Shown: in pieces, positions 16,719 through 24,743 of the stretch
How the letters are laid out: the number at the start of each line of letters is the position of its first letter
How positions within the stretch are numbered: position 1 is the stretch's first letter
From: CALHVX01 sp964640725
GTDB lineage: Bacteria > Pseudomonadota > Gammaproteobacteria > Pseudomonadales > Azotimanducaceae
Reading direction: 5' to 3'
DNA length: 46,712 nt
Assembly (NCBI GenBank): GCA_964640725.1
Contig: CAZXIJ010000030.1
Span: 1 to 46,712 of the forward strand
The notes under the pieces: generated by a model
What the model was told of the DNA's origin: nothing
Seen by the model: the letters and a program-made list of their open reading frames with translations, nothing else
Database searches by the model: none
Translations under genes and position numbers: made by a program

Positions 16719-17029
16719 CGAGCGCCCCAGGCGCCCATCTCCCGGGGAATGATCCCCTCACTCAAGGACAAGACAATGAAAACTCAAGCACTCCTCCTGA
16801 TCACCACCAAGCAGCTGAGCCAAGGGGCCTGGGCAACGCCGTACTAGTGCGGCCTGCCCTCCGGAAATGTGCTCGAACAACTTCGCGTCGATCCACTCGA
16901 TCCGGTGAGGCGGAGTTCGGTGGCGGCATCGCAGCTGGGGCGGGCCCCGGCTGTCATGCCGCTGCCAGCGCTCTGCGTTCGAATCCGGCCGGAAGTGGGG
17001 TACCCTGACCCGGCAACAGGGGCTTACTC
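16719..17029. other. Intergenic region with a possible 23-codon ORF
   Basis: 311 bp between the globin fusion and the Qnr-like gene. A short stem GGGGA-ATGA-TCCCC at about 16744-16757 is too weak to call a terminator. An ATG at 16776 preceded by AAGGACAAG opens a 23-codon reading frame (MKTQALLLITTKQLSQGAWA...) ending at 16847. The N-terminus looks like the start of a signal peptide that breaks off, so it may be a leader peptide or the remnant of a decayed gene. The rest (16848-17029) shows no coding signal and should hold the promoter of the gene at 17030. Confidence 0.35.
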
Positions 17030-17638
17030 ATGGCCACAGACCTCCAGGCGTTCTGCGCCGAGAACCACTACGACAGCCATCATCGCGACCTGGATCTCGC
17101 CACCGTCGCTCTGTCAAAGCTCGAATTTGAGGGCTGCACCTTTGACCACTGCGTCTTCAAGGAAGCCACCCTCGACAAGTGTAGCTTCGTGGACTGCCAG
17201 TTCATCGAGTGCGATCTCAGTCTGATTCGGCTCGGATTCAGCAAGTTCGTCGACGTTTCCTTTCGCGATTCCAAACTGCTGGGCGTCAACTGGACCGAGG
17301 CGACCTGGTCGTCGATCCTCTCGCACGCGCCCGTCAGCTTCCTGCGCTGTACCCTGAATGACTCTTCTTTTTACGGCCTGCAGATGCGCGAGGCTGAAGT
17401 CGCGCAATGCCTGATCCATCACGCCGACTTTCGTGAAGCCGATTTCGCTGACGCGGACTTTCGGGGCACGGAATTCCAGGGCGCCCTGTTCGGCAACACG
17501 CGCCTGGGCCGCGCGGATTTTGCAGAGGCCATCGATTTCAACATCGACGTGCGGTCCAACGAGGTGACGGGCGCGAAGTTTTCCCGGCTGGAGGCGACGT
17601 CTCTGCTGGCCGGGCTCGGCATCGAGATCGTGGACTAG
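17030..17638 (+). CDS. Qnr-like pentapeptide-repeat protein
   Basis: A 202-residue protein built of pentapeptide repeats (FEGCTFDHCVF, ATLDKCSFVDCQFIECDLS, ADFREADFADADFRGTEFQGALF). Its length and its C-terminal dimerisation-like tail (ATSLLAGLGIEIVD) match the layout of Qnr proteins, which mimic B-form DNA and protect gyrase from quinolones. A non-repeat break in the middle (NWTEATWSSILSHAPVSFL) is also Qnr-like. Similarity to acquired Qnr alleles looks distant, so resistance should not be assumed. The ATG at 17030 follows a GGGG-containing sequence. The stop overlaps the convergent transglutaminase gene by 4 nt. The neighbour upstream is another pentapeptide protein, the globin fusion. Confidence 0.85.
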   Translation: MATDLQAFCAENHYDSHHRDLDLATVALSKLEFEGCTFDHCVFKEATLDKCSFVDCQFIECDLSLIRLGFSKFVDVSFRDSKLLGVNWTEATWSSILSHAPVSFLRCTLNDSSFYGLQMREAEVAQCLIHHADFREADFADADFRGTEFQGALFGNTRLGRADFAEAIDFNIDVRSNEVTGAKFSRLEATSLLAGLGIEIVD

Positions 17639-18510
17639 GCCAGCGCCACCGGGCTAACAGACACGCTCACCGCCATCGCTTCAAAGGCGTCTTCACTGCC
17701 CACAAAGCTGCCGGAGACCGGCATGGTCTGCTGAATATGCCGCGCGACAGAAACCGGTATCAGGTTGTAGCCCCCGACACTGCGGTTTGTGGGATCAAAG
17801 GTAATCCAGCCAGCGCCGGGCACATACACCTCTGCCCAGGCGTGGGTCGAGCCAGATCCGCTTGATCCCAGCTGGTTCTGCTCCGGGTCGTACAGGTATC
17901 CGGTCACAATGCGCGCGCCAAAGCCGAGGCTACGCACCGCATCGACAAACAGAACCGCGAAATCCCGGCAGGAGCCTCGCCCACGCTCGAGGGTCTGCAC
18001 CGGGGTTTGGGCACCCTCCTCTTCGCGAACCTCGTAGGTCACCTGGGCCGCCACACCGGCGCAGAGGTCGCGCAGCAGGCTGAGCGTGCCCGTGGGAGAA
18101 CCGGCCACGAAGCCTTGCGTCCAGTCGCGCAGTTGGCCACCGCTGTCGAGGTAACTCTGCAGGCGCAACGGGCCCAGGTCCGTCATGTCGTCATCGGACA
18201 ACAGGAAGGGGTATTCGGCCGCCGACGCAGAGATATCGAACACCGGCCACTGATCGACATCCAGGGCGAGCTCGGCCACGCTATCGATCACCAGCGTATC
18301 CGCCATCTCGCTGAAAACGGCGGTGGCGACGGCATTGCCAGACACATCGTAGGCCCAGGTAACGGTAGCGGCAGGAGACAGCGTCAGTTCGTGGGAAAAG
18401 AGCTGCAGATTTCGGCTTTCCCGGGGCCGCAGCATCAATCGATGGGGGCCGAAGGCCAGCGCCTTCCGATACCGGTAAGTCGTGCGATGCTGTATCGACA
18501 GCCTGATCAC
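17635..18510 (-). CDS. Transglutaminase-like cysteine protease family protein
   Basis: A 291-residue cytoplasmic protein. The N-terminal beta domain (SIQHRTTYRYRKALAFGPHRLMLRPRES) is the bacterial transglutaminase-like N region. The core domain has the full papain-like triad: Cys181 in GRGSCRDFA, His223 in STHAWAEVYVPG and Asp239 in WITFDPTN. These proteins are peptidases or amidases of mostly unknown substrate, often found with circularly permuted ATP-grasp and alpha-E proteins, which are absent here. It starts within the end of the DUF1003 gene (4-nt overlap), so the two form an operon. No signal peptide. Confidence 0.9.
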   Translation of the reverse strand: MIRLSIQHRTTYRYRKALAFGPHRLMLRPRESRNLQLFSHELTLSPAATVTWAYDVSGNAVATAVFSEMADTLVIDSVAELALDVDQWPVFDISASAAEYPFLLSDDDMTDLGPLRLQSYLDSGGQLRDWTQGFVAGSPTGTLSLLRDLCAGVAAQVTYEVREEEGAQTPVQTLERGRGSCRDFAVLFVDAVRSLGFGARIVTGYLYDPEQNQLGSSGSGSTHAWAEVYVPGAGWITFDPTNRSVGGYNLIPVSVARHIQQTMPVSGSFVGSEDAFEAMAVSVSVSPVALA

Positions 18511-18986
18511 TTGGCTTCAATCAGCCGATCGATTTTCTCGTGCAGCTGCTGGATCGCAAGCTCAGATTTCAGGTTCACCTCGAAGGCGTTGGACTGGGTA
18601 ATGCGGTCCTTCTCGGTCTGCCGATTCTGACTCATCATGATGATCGGCGCCTGAATGGAGGCTAACGTCGACAGCGCCAGGTTTAGAAAGATATAGGGGT
18701 AGGGATCAAACGCGCCGGTGACCAGAATGTAGCTGTTCAGCCCCATCCAGCCGAACAGGAAGACCATGAAGCCGAAGATGAAGGACCAGGAACCCACAAC
18801 CAGCGCCAGTTTATCGGCGGTGTTGCCCCAGAACGTCGACTGATCTTCGAAGACCTCGTTGACGTTTTCGGCAATCGTATCGCCGGATGCCAGGGCCTCG
18901 ATCACCTTCTGCTGCTTTATGCCCAGGTCTTCGTAGGGCTGGCCCAGAAGCGCGCGCGCCAGGTTCGATAGATACTTCGATGCCAT
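18507..18986 (-). CDS. DUF1003 membrane protein
   Basis: A 159-residue protein with the DUF1003 core: WGNTADKLALVVGSWSFIFGFMVFLFGW (first helix), then DPYPYIFLNLALSTLASIQAPIIMMSQNRQ (second helix), followed by a charged coiled-coil tail (LKSELAIQQLHEKIDRLIEAK). The function of the family is unknown, but the two-helix core plus coil is conserved. The ATG at 18986 (MASKYLSN) is preferred over the extended frame to 19046, which would cover the promoter of the divergent MscS gene. It overlaps the transglutaminase start by 4 nt. Confidence 0.88.
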   Translation of the reverse strand: MASKYLSNLARALLGQPYEDLGIKQQKVIEALASGDTIAENVNEVFEDQSTFWGNTADKLALVVGSWSFIFGFMVFLFGWMGLNSYILVTGAFDPYPYIFLNLALSTLASIQAPIIMMSQNRQTEKDRITQSNAFEVNLKSELAIQQLHEKIDRLIEAK

Positions 18987-19027
18987 GATCTGGGCTATGC
19001 TCCTGTGTTTTGCGAAGGGCTGGATCC

Positions 19028-19633
19028 GTGGACTTTTCGACAACACAGACTGCTGTCGCCGACTGGTTATCGGCGAACATTGTTCAGCTGGTGGTCACCA
19101 CCGTGGTGATCTTACTGTATGTCGCCCTGGATCGGTTCAGTACGCCAAAGCTTGAGGAAAAAGCAGACCAGAGCCGCTTCCGGACCAGCGCGGCAACGAA
19201 TGCCGTGTTGGTGGCTCGAACCCTGTTTGGCATTGTAGGGTTGCTCACCCTGGCCTTCGTCTGGGGCATCAAGATCGCATCGGTCATGGTCGCCGCCAGC
19301 ACTGCCCTGACACTGCTGGGCGTCGCCCTGTTCGCCCAATGGTCCATTCTGAGCAACGTTACCGCCTACTTCATCCTGTTGCTGCATCCATCTTTCAAGC
19401 GCGGCACCTTTGTCCGAATGATCGATGCAGACAACTATGCCGAAGGGTACGTCGCTGACCTCACTTTCTTCAGCACCAAACTGATCACGGAAAATCGGGA
19501 AACCATCATCTACCCGAACAATCTGATCCTGGGCCGGCCCGCCTTCATCAACCCCAGAGATCGCTTCAGCAGCGTTGGCAAGCTGCCTGCAGTCGTAACG
19601 CCAGGGCAAGCTTCCGGAGCTGAAGGACCGTAA
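19028..19633 (+). CDS. Small MscS-like mechanosensitive channel protein
   Basis: A 201-residue protein. Hydrophobic segments lie at about 13-34, 63-83 and 87-118, the last being a TM3-like pore helix with SVMVAASTALTLLGVALFAQ. A MscS beta domain follows (LLHPSFKRGTFVRMI, YVADLTFFSTKLITENRETIIYPNNLIL). It ends soon after the beta domain, so the C-terminal alpha/beta cage of classical MscS is missing. The start is GTG at 19028, with AGGG 9 nt upstream; a TTG at 19010 is also in frame. It is divergent from DUF1003. A role in osmotic relief is inferred from the family. Confidence 0.85.
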   Translation: MDFSTTQTAVADWLSANIVQLVVTTVVILLYVALDRFSTPKLEEKADQSRFRTSAATNAVLVARTLFGIVGLLTLAFVWGIKIASVMVAASTALTLLGVALFAQWSILSNVTAYFILLLHPSFKRGTFVRMIDADNYAEGYVADLTFFSTKLITENRETIIYPNNLILGRPAFINPRDRFSSVGKLPAVVTPGQASGAEGP

Positions 19634-19636
19634 GCT

Positions 19637-19654
19637 GCCGCTCACGCGAGCGGC
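19637..19654. repeat. GC-rich hairpin between convergent genes
   Basis: GCCGCTC at 19637-19643 pairs perfectly with GAGCGGC at 19648-19654 across a 4-nt loop, followed by six A residues. It lies between the MscS and lipoprotein stop codons. The A-run is on the wrong side for a canonical plus-strand terminator, and on the minus strand the T-run precedes the stem. It may still act as a transcript 3' end stem, but I do not call it a standard terminator. Confidence 0.4.
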
Positions 19655-19666
19655 AAAAAAGCGCTT

Positions 19667-20233
19667 CTAGCTGGCGCCCAGCGCATCTTCGACCAGCAGG
19701 TCTTCGCCTAATCGCAGCCGCTCGCTGTTGCGCATCAAGGTGCTCCCCTTTTCAACCAGCGCTCGGCCCTTACGAATGAGGCTCTGCCCCTCATCAAGGG
19801 TGTCATTGCCTTTGTCGACGAGGCGATTGCCATCGCGGACCCGTTCGATCGCATCTTCCCAGCGGTCTCCAATCGCTCTCAGCGCTTTAGCCTCGGCCTC
19901 GACTGCCTTGGGCGACGTCGCGGCGCCGCTCTTTCTTGCAGCGGTTTGATACTCAAAGCGAACCGACGAGATCTGATCGCTGCCTTTCTGGACCATTTCC
20001 TCGCCTTCACGGATCTTTTTTCGGCCCTGCTCAAGCAAGCCTTCTCCTTTCTCGATGTCGGCTTCGCCACGAACAGTCATCTTCTGGCCATCTGCCCACA
20101 TCGCCGTCGGGTCACCCGCCAGCGCTTCATCGCTCATCCCGTCATTGGTGGCAGCACAGCCACCGACACTGAATATCACCATCGCCAGAATCAGCCCATG
20201 GCGATTTTGACCCTTTGATTTGCCAATCATCAT
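19667..20233 (-). CDS. Lipoprotein with glycine-heptad repeats
   Basis: A 188-residue predicted lipoprotein: signal peptide ending IFSVGGC (lipobox VGGC, mature Cys near residue 26). After it come two runs where Gly recurs every seventh residue between charged and hydrophobic positions: EQGRKKIREGEEMVQKGSDQ and DGNRLVDKGNDTLDEGQSLI continuing as RKGRALVEKGSTLM. This should form a long amphipathic helix with a glycine face, favouring tight helix packing. I do not recognise the family. The ATG at 20233 (followed by another at 20230) has GGAGA just upstream; the frame extends to 20338 but that part has no signal peptide. Likely periplasmic and envelope-associated. Confidence 0.75.
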   Translation of the reverse strand: MMIGKSKGQNRHGLILAMVIFSVGGCAATNDGMSDEALAGDPTAMWADGQKMTVRGEADIEKGEGLLEQGRKKIREGEEMVQKGSDQISSVRFEYQTAARKSGAATSPKAVEAEAKALRAIGDRWEDAIERVRDGNRLVDKGNDTLDEGQSLIRKGRALVEKGSTLMRNSERLRLGEDLLVEDALGAS

Positions 20234-20432
20234 CTCTCCGAAGTTTGGGTGTGTTGCTGCCTGCCACCAGCACCCTGGGGCAGTTGTTCTATGGTAGGCG
20301 ACAGGCCGTTGCTTCCAAATGAATGAGTTAGCCAACACGCACGGCCCTGACGCTCGAGGGGATTACCTCCAGCGTTATTGCCAGATTGGCCCCTCAATCC
20401 TAGCGTATCGGTAAAACTCAACCAGGGGTCGG

Positions 20433-21068
20433 ATGATGGAACTATGGTCAGGCGTGGTCAGCAACAATGCGGCCAAGGTACGAATCGCGCTCACCGAGAA
20501 AGGGCTCAGCTACATCACCCGCGAGGTTCCCTGGACCAAGGAAACCCAGTGGGATCCCAAGCCCGAGGCCTTTCTCGCCGTGAGCCCCCGGGGCGAGGTT
20601 CCGGTGCTCATTGACGACGGCTTCGCCGTGCACGACTCCACGGTCATCATCGAGTACCTGGAGGAGAAGTATCCTGATGTCGCCCTGTTTCCGGCCAGCT
20701 GCATGGCCAGAGCGCAATGCCGGATCTGGGAGGACGAAGGCGACTTCAACCAGAAGCACGTGGGCGTTCTGATCAGCGATGTGTTCCTGCAGCCGGAGGG
20801 CACGCCGCTCAGCACCGCCGCTCGGGCCGCAATGGGCGCCCTCAGCGAATTTGTCGATCGGATCGAGTTGCAGCTCGAGGGCAAAGACTATCTTTGCGGT
20901 AACTTCAGCGTCGCCGACAGTTCTGTGTTCCTAACCCTGTTCTTCGCTCAAACCCTTGGGCTGGAAATAACCCAGCCTCGAGTTTTAGCGTGGTGCCAGC
21001 GCATGATCGGCCGTCCTGCGGTAGGCCAGGAAATCGCCAGCATCGGCGCTGCGGTCGCGGCGCTGTAG
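20433..21068 (+). CDS. Glutathione S-transferase family protein
   Basis: A 211-residue protein. The thioredoxin-like N-terminal domain (MELWSGVVSNNAAKVRIALTEKGL) has the glutathione-binding GEVPVL cis-proline loop and the DSTVIIEYLEEKYPD motif. The helical C-terminal domain ends in LCGNFSVADSSVFLTLFF and WCQRMIGRPAV. The likely catalytic Ser/Asn lies in the SGVVSNN loop. It could conjugate glutathione to electrophiles or act as an isomerase. Two adjacent ATGs (20433, 20436) follow AGGGGTCGG; the second has better spacing. It is convergent with the SnoaL-like gene and shares the neighbourhood with a P450, suggesting detoxification or breakdown of a xenobiotic. Confidence 0.9.
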   Translation: MMELWSGVVSNNAAKVRIALTEKGLSYITREVPWTKETQWDPKPEAFLAVSPRGEVPVLIDDGFAVHDSTVIIEYLEEKYPDVALFPASCMARAQCRIWEDEGDFNQKHVGVLISDVFLQPEGTPLSTAARAAMGALSEFVDRIELQLEGKDYLCGNFSVADSSVFLTLFFAQTLGLEITQPRVLAWCQRMIGRPAVGQEIASIGAAVAAL

Positions 21069-21089
21069 CCTCGAAGGCAGGATTTCGCG

Positions 21090-21494
21090 CTAGCGCGTGA
21101 AGGCCGCCTGGGCGACCGCCGTGTCCATAAAGTCGCGAAAACGGCTCCACTTCTGGTCCTGTAGCGTAATGACGTGCACGAAATCCGAGTCGATGACTCC
21201 ACCGGTGCTGATCGCCTTCAGGTTCAGGTGTCCGGTCACCACCACCTTGTCGGCGTCAGCCAACATCTCCTGCGGCTCAAACTGATTGATCTCGACAGAC
21301 GACAGCACCGTCTCGAAGAACCGACGCGCGTCGTCGCGCCCAGCGTAGGTGCCCGCGTAGGGGATGACGGAGGGCCCATAGAACTCGATCACGATATCGT
21401 CGTTCACGTACTCAAGGATTCCAGGGATATCGCCCGCGCCAAAGGCCTCGAAGAGCTGTTGCGTGGCGGCGATGTTGTCTTGCTGGATGGTCAT
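21090..21494 (-). CDS. SnoaL-like / NTF2-fold protein
   Basis: A 134-residue protein of the cone-shaped alpha+beta (NTF2/SnoaL) superfamily: NIAATQQLFEAFGAGDIPGILEYVNDDIVIEFYG, then GTYAGRDDARRFFETVLS, with strands ending in QDQKWSRFRDFMDTAVA. Such proteins act as small hydrolases, isomerases or ligand binders. The ATG at 21494 has AGGAG 5-6 nt upstream, so the longer frame from 21686, which overlaps the P450, is rejected. It lies 29 nt after the P450 gene in the same direction, so the two are probably one transcript. Confidence 0.87.
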   Translation of the reverse strand: MTIQQDNIAATQQLFEAFGAGDIPGILEYVNDDIVIEFYGPSVIPYAGTYAGRDDARRFFETVLSSVEINQFEPQEMLADADKVVVTGHLNLKAISTGGVIDSDFVHVITLQDQKWSRFRDFMDTAVAQAAFTR

Positions 21495-21523
21495 GGGGGC
21501 TCCTGCGGCAAGGCGGCGCGCGG

Positions 21524-22762
21524 CTAGCGGCTGAAGTTCAGAGTTAACTCGGCAAAGCTGTGGGTCAGGAGGCTGGCCGTTTGCGGCACCGGTTGCGTAC
21601 TGCCCAGGCTCAGGTGAGGAAACCGGTCCATCACCGCAGTCACCAGCGCCGCCGCCTCCATTTTCGCCACGGCAATGCCAAGGCAATGATGAATGCCCAC
21701 GCCCATGCTCAACTGCTGGCGCAGGTTCTTGCGGGCCAGGTCGAACCGTTCAGGGTTCGGAAACACCGCCGGATCGTGGTTCGCCGCGGCAAAAAAGAGC
21801 GCGACCCAATCTCCCTGTGCAATGGCTTTGCCGCCGATCTCGACGTCTCGACTCGCCACACGGAATAGCCGCTGCGGGGGACCGCTGTGGCGCAAAGTTT
21901 CGTTGATGAACGGCAGGACCAGACTCTGGTCCGTGCGCAGCTGATCAGCGACCTGCGGCATCGTTGCCAGATTGTGCAGCAGGTTGGTCAACAGATAGGT
22001 CGTAGTTTCTGCACCGGCCACCACAAGCGTCAGGCAGAACAAGATGACTTCCTCAAGCGACAACCGCTCGCCATCCACTTCGGTGGTGAGCAGCGTGCAG
22101 ATCAGGCCTTCCGGGGGCGTCGCGCCCGCCTTGAGCAATGCGTCCATCGCCGCAACCTGCTGCATAAAGTAGGTGGCCATCGACTGATTGCTCGCTTCGC
22201 GCTGCTGCGGGGTCAGATCGGCGGACAGCATGAACGCGGTGGCCCAGTCCCGGCACTCGGGCGCATCTTCATCCGGCAAGCCCAGCAAATGCATCATCAC
22301 CCTGGCCGGGATCACCGAGGCAAGCTCTGCAACGACCTCCATCTCGCCTTCGGGAAGGACCTGCACCATGTCGCCGATGCAGCGCTCGATCCAGGGCTGG
22401 TGCTGTTCTATGGCACGGAAGGAAAAAGCGGTATGCACAAAGCGGCGCAGACGGTCGTGATCCGGATTGTCGTGGTTGACCAGCATCAGGGACGGCGCCG
22501 AGGACGCTTCTTGCAGGGGATCGCGAGAGCTGAAGGTCTCGTGGTCCCGAGCGGCGGCATCCACCTCGGCGTGTTTCATCAGTGCCCAGGCCGTGACCGG
22601 CTCGTCCTGCCCGGGAATCGTGCCCGGCGGATAATCCTGGTAGCCGAACACGGGCGTCGCCGAACGCAGCTGCGCATACAGGGGATAGGGGTTGGCCACG
22701 GTCTCCGGCAAGGGCAAGGCGGCGACCCACTCGGCTACGGCATTCAGGGCACCATCATTCAT
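21524..22762 (-). CDS. Cytochrome P450
   Basis: A 412-residue soluble bacterial P450. The oxygen-activating I helix has VVAGAETTTYLL, the K helix has the ExxR motif in INETLRH, and the haem-binding loop GVGIHHCLG carries Cys360. The canonical Phe seven residues before the Cys is replaced (SMGVGIHHC), a variant seen in CYP families from proteobacteria. The enzyme inserts oxygen into an unknown substrate and needs a ferredoxin and reductase, which are not nearby. It heads the minus-strand operon with the SnoaL-like gene. The promoter is shared with the divergent MarR gene, and a 23-bp palindrome sits about 53 bp upstream of its start. Confidence 0.95.
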   Translation of the reverse strand: MNDGALNAVAEWVAALPLPETVANPYPLYAQLRSATPVFGYQDYPPGTIPGQDEPVTAWALMKHAEVDAAARDHETFSSRDPLQEASSAPSLMLVNHDNPDHDRLRRFVHTAFSFRAIEQHQPWIERCIGDMVQVLPEGEMEVVAELASVIPARVMMHLLGLPDEDAPECRDWATAFMLSADLTPQQREASNQSMATYFMQQVAAMDALLKAGATPPEGLICTLLTTEVDGERLSLEEVILFCLTLVVAGAETTTYLLTNLLHNLATMPQVADQLRTDQSLVLPFINETLRHSGPPQRLFRVASRDVEIGGKAIAQGDWVALFFAAANHDPAVFPNPERFDLARKNLRQQLSMGVGIHHCLGIAVAKMEAAALVTAVMDRFPHLSLGSTQPVPQTASLLTHSFAELTLNFSR

Positions 22763-22814
22763 GCTCGTTCCTGTTTGCAGCGTCTGGCGTTACAGTGCCA
22801 ACAGATATACGCGA

Positions 22815-22837
22815 AACAGTTTACATCGTAAACGGTT
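22815..22837. promoter_or_regulatory. 23-bp near-perfect palindrome, likely MarR operator
   Basis: Arms AACAGTTTAC (22815-22824) and GTAAACGGTT (22828-22837) around ATC match at 9 of 10 positions, with a perfect GTTTAC-ATC-GTAAAC core. It lies between the divergent P450 and MarR genes, 53 bp before the P450 ATG. MarR proteins bind palindromes of about 16-24 bp, usually in their own promoter, so this is the natural operator for both units. Inferred from symmetry and position. Confidence 0.65.
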
Positions 22838-22843
22838 ATTTTT

Positions 22844-23431
22844 GTGAAGCATATGCTCGCTTCTCGCAATGTACCGACCCGCAGGCACCCCGACATCGCC
22901 GCTATGAAGAAAAAATCATCCAAAGTGCCAGCGGACGCGGCGCGCCAGTTCCTCGAGCTCTACTACCCCATTCACTACAAGGCTGGCATTGGCGTCGAAG
23001 ACGCCCTGCGCGGCAGCGAGCTGTCGCGGCACCAGACAGCCATCCTGTGGCTGATCCACTCCCGCGGCGAGGCGGGTTCAACGATGCGCCGCAAGGCGAT
23101 CGTGAGCGCGCTGAGCAACTGGTTTGAAATCTCCAACGCCGCGATCTCCAAGGCCCTGCGCGGCATGTCGGAGGCGCCCCTGAGCCTGGTGCGCCAGGAC
23201 GAAGATCCGAACTCCGGTCGCCAGAAAGTGGTCACGCTAACCCGAAAAGGCGAAAACCACCTGGAGGCAATGATCGAGCGTGGCAGCGCCTATGTTCAGC
23301 AGATTGTTGATGGGCTGAGCGACGACCAGATTGTTCACGGCATCGACTTTTTCCAACGGATCGACGAGGTGGTCGACAGTTGGGCTGACGGAGAGACATC
23401 CTCGCAAGCGGTTGCACCACAAGATGACTGA
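22844..23431 (+). CDS. MarR-family transcriptional regulator
   Basis: A winged-helix regulator of 195 residues if it starts at GTG 22844, or 175 from ATG 22904 (MKKKSSKVPADAARQFLELY). The later start matches the family better. The DNA-binding helix region is MRRKAIVSALSNWFEISNAAISKALRGMSE, and the wing is EDPNSGRQKVVTLTRKGENHL. An extended helix gives the dimer interface. It diverges from the P450 operon and overlaps the CGNR gene downstream by 8 nt. The palindrome at 22815-22837 lies just upstream, so autoregulation together with P450 control is likely. The ligand is unknown. Confidence 0.85.
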   Translation: MKHMLASRNVPTRRHPDIAAMKKKSSKVPADAARQFLELYYPIHYKAGIGVEDALRGSELSRHQTAILWLIHSRGEAGSTMRRKAIVSALSNWFEISNAAISKALRGMSEAPLSLVRQDEDPNSGRQKVVTLTRKGENHLEAMIERGSAYVQQIVDGLSDDQIVHGIDFFQRIDEVVDSWADGETSSQAVAPQDD

Positions 23432-23984
23432 GCCCGATACTCCGATCGCACTGAGAACGGGCAATCCACCTGCTCCCGATGGCCTTTGCCTGTTGGAGGC
23501 ATTTCTGAACACCTGGTCGGAGGAACTGGGAATCGAGGACCTGGCTTCAGCTAAAGCGACAGAAGCGTGGCTGAAAGGTGCTGGGCTGTGGTCGGGCTCG
23601 AAACATCTGACCAAGGAACAGCACCAGAGGATCTTAACGTTCCGGGACAGTCTCCGGACGTGGATTCTCGATGCCGGAGCGTCTGTACCCCTCGACCAGG
23701 CCACTTCAAAGGTGACCTTCCACGCTCAGCTTCAGGGCGGCAGCGACATACAGTTCAGGCCTACAGGCGATGCCTATCAATTTCTCGTAGGCACACTGAT
23801 CCAGCTGATTTCCAGCAGCCAACACAATGGCACCTGGACGCGCTTCAAATGCTGCGAGCTGCCCAGCTGTGGATGGGCGTTCTACGATTCAACGCGCAGC
23901 CGCACCCGGCGGTGGTGTTCCATGAAAACCTGCGGCTCTCGGCACAAGGCACGGGAGTACTACAAGCGCAAGCAATTGGTGTAG
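23424..23984 (+). CDS. CGNR zinc-finger protein
   Basis: A 186-residue protein with the ABATE/CGNR layout. The N-terminal ligand-binding-like region has GLCLLEAFLNTWSEELG, and the C-terminal zinc finger has CCELPSCGWAFYDSTRSRTRRWCSMKTCGSRHKAREYYKR, in which CELPSC and WCSMKTCGSR provide the four Zn ligands. The final CGNR tetrapeptide reads CGSR here. Such proteins are thought to be stress-induced transcriptional regulators. The ATG at 23424 overlaps the MarR stop by 8 nt, so the two regulators are co-translated. An earlier frame from 23331 lies within the MarR gene. Confidence 0.87.
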   Translation: MTEPDTPIALRTGNPPAPDGLCLLEAFLNTWSEELGIEDLASAKATEAWLKGAGLWSGSKHLTKEQHQRILTFRDSLRTWILDAGASVPLDQATSKVTFHAQLQGGSDIQFRPTGDAYQFLVGTLIQLISSSQHNGTWTRFKCCELPSCGWAFYDSTRSRTRRWCSMKTCGSRHKAREYYKRKQLV

Positions 23985-24121
23985 GTGTGATAGCTCTGAA
24001 TTGAGCTGACAGACCGTGTCAGATTTGGTCGAGTTTCCACCCCAAAGCGGACGCTGAAAGACCATTTTCTTCGGGGTTTCATATGGCTCAGATCGGCCAG
24101 CTTCGGTCATTTGGTTACGTA

Positions 24122-24643
24122 CTATGACGGCACCGCCCCAGCAAACTCCGCGAGGGCCGAGGAAACAGCAGAACGCATATCAGCATCATCCACGATCTGC
24201 GTGACATCCAAATTCTTACCAATCAGCGCGATGGTCGTTGAGGCATTCCGTACATGTCGACCGGACATTGTCTCCAGTACCGTAACCAGCGTTTCCTCTA
24301 CCATCGGAACGCGATTGCTGGCGCTGAGCATCATAAACGGTTTGTTGACGAACGCGTCTGTACCCACCAGCCAATCGAGCGCATTCTTAAGCGTTCCGGG
24401 GTATCCCCCCGCATATACCGGAGACGAGACCACTATCCCACTGGCTTTTTTTACTCTCTGTACGAATGCAGTTAACGCGCTGTTTGAGTTCATGGGAATA
24501 TCCGGCGAGAAGTGAGGTAGCTCCCCCGTAGCTCGCTCAATCTTCAACTCCACATGGGATGGGCACAGCGTTCTCGCGGCCTCTAATAACCGAGTATTGG
24601 AAGATTCAGGGCGGAGGCTTCCGCTGAGGCCAAGCAGATACAT
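24122..24643 (-). CDS. NADPH-dependent FMN reductase family protein
   Basis: A 173-residue flavodoxin-like protein: LLGLSGSLRPESSNTRLLEA (phosphate-binding loop), then ASGIVVSSPVYAGGYPGTLKNALDWLV (FMN isoalloxazine loop). It probably uses NAD(P)H to reduce flavins, quinones or azo/nitro compounds. It lies at the start of a patch with lower GC and weaker codon bias than its neighbours, pointing to acquisition. The start at 24643 has only a poor ribosome-binding site. It is convergent with the CGNR gene and points the same way as the deoxyribosyltransferase-like gene, 100 nt apart. Confidence 0.88.
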   Translation of the reverse strand: MYLLGLSGSLRPESSNTRLLEAARTLCPSHVELKIERATGELPHFSPDIPMNSNSALTAFVQRVKKASGIVVSSPVYAGGYPGTLKNALDWLVGTDAFVNKPFMMLSASNRVPMVEETLVTVLETMSGRHVRNASTTIALIGKNLDVTQIVDDADMRSAVSSALAEFAGAVPS

Positions 24644-24743
24644 CGTGACATGCTAGCACTATCTGAACGGCGGCTTGGGTCGGACGCGGTCATAGCCTGT
24701 GCAACTACTAAAGGTCCGGTTCCCGCCAACAAGAGACGGTCGA

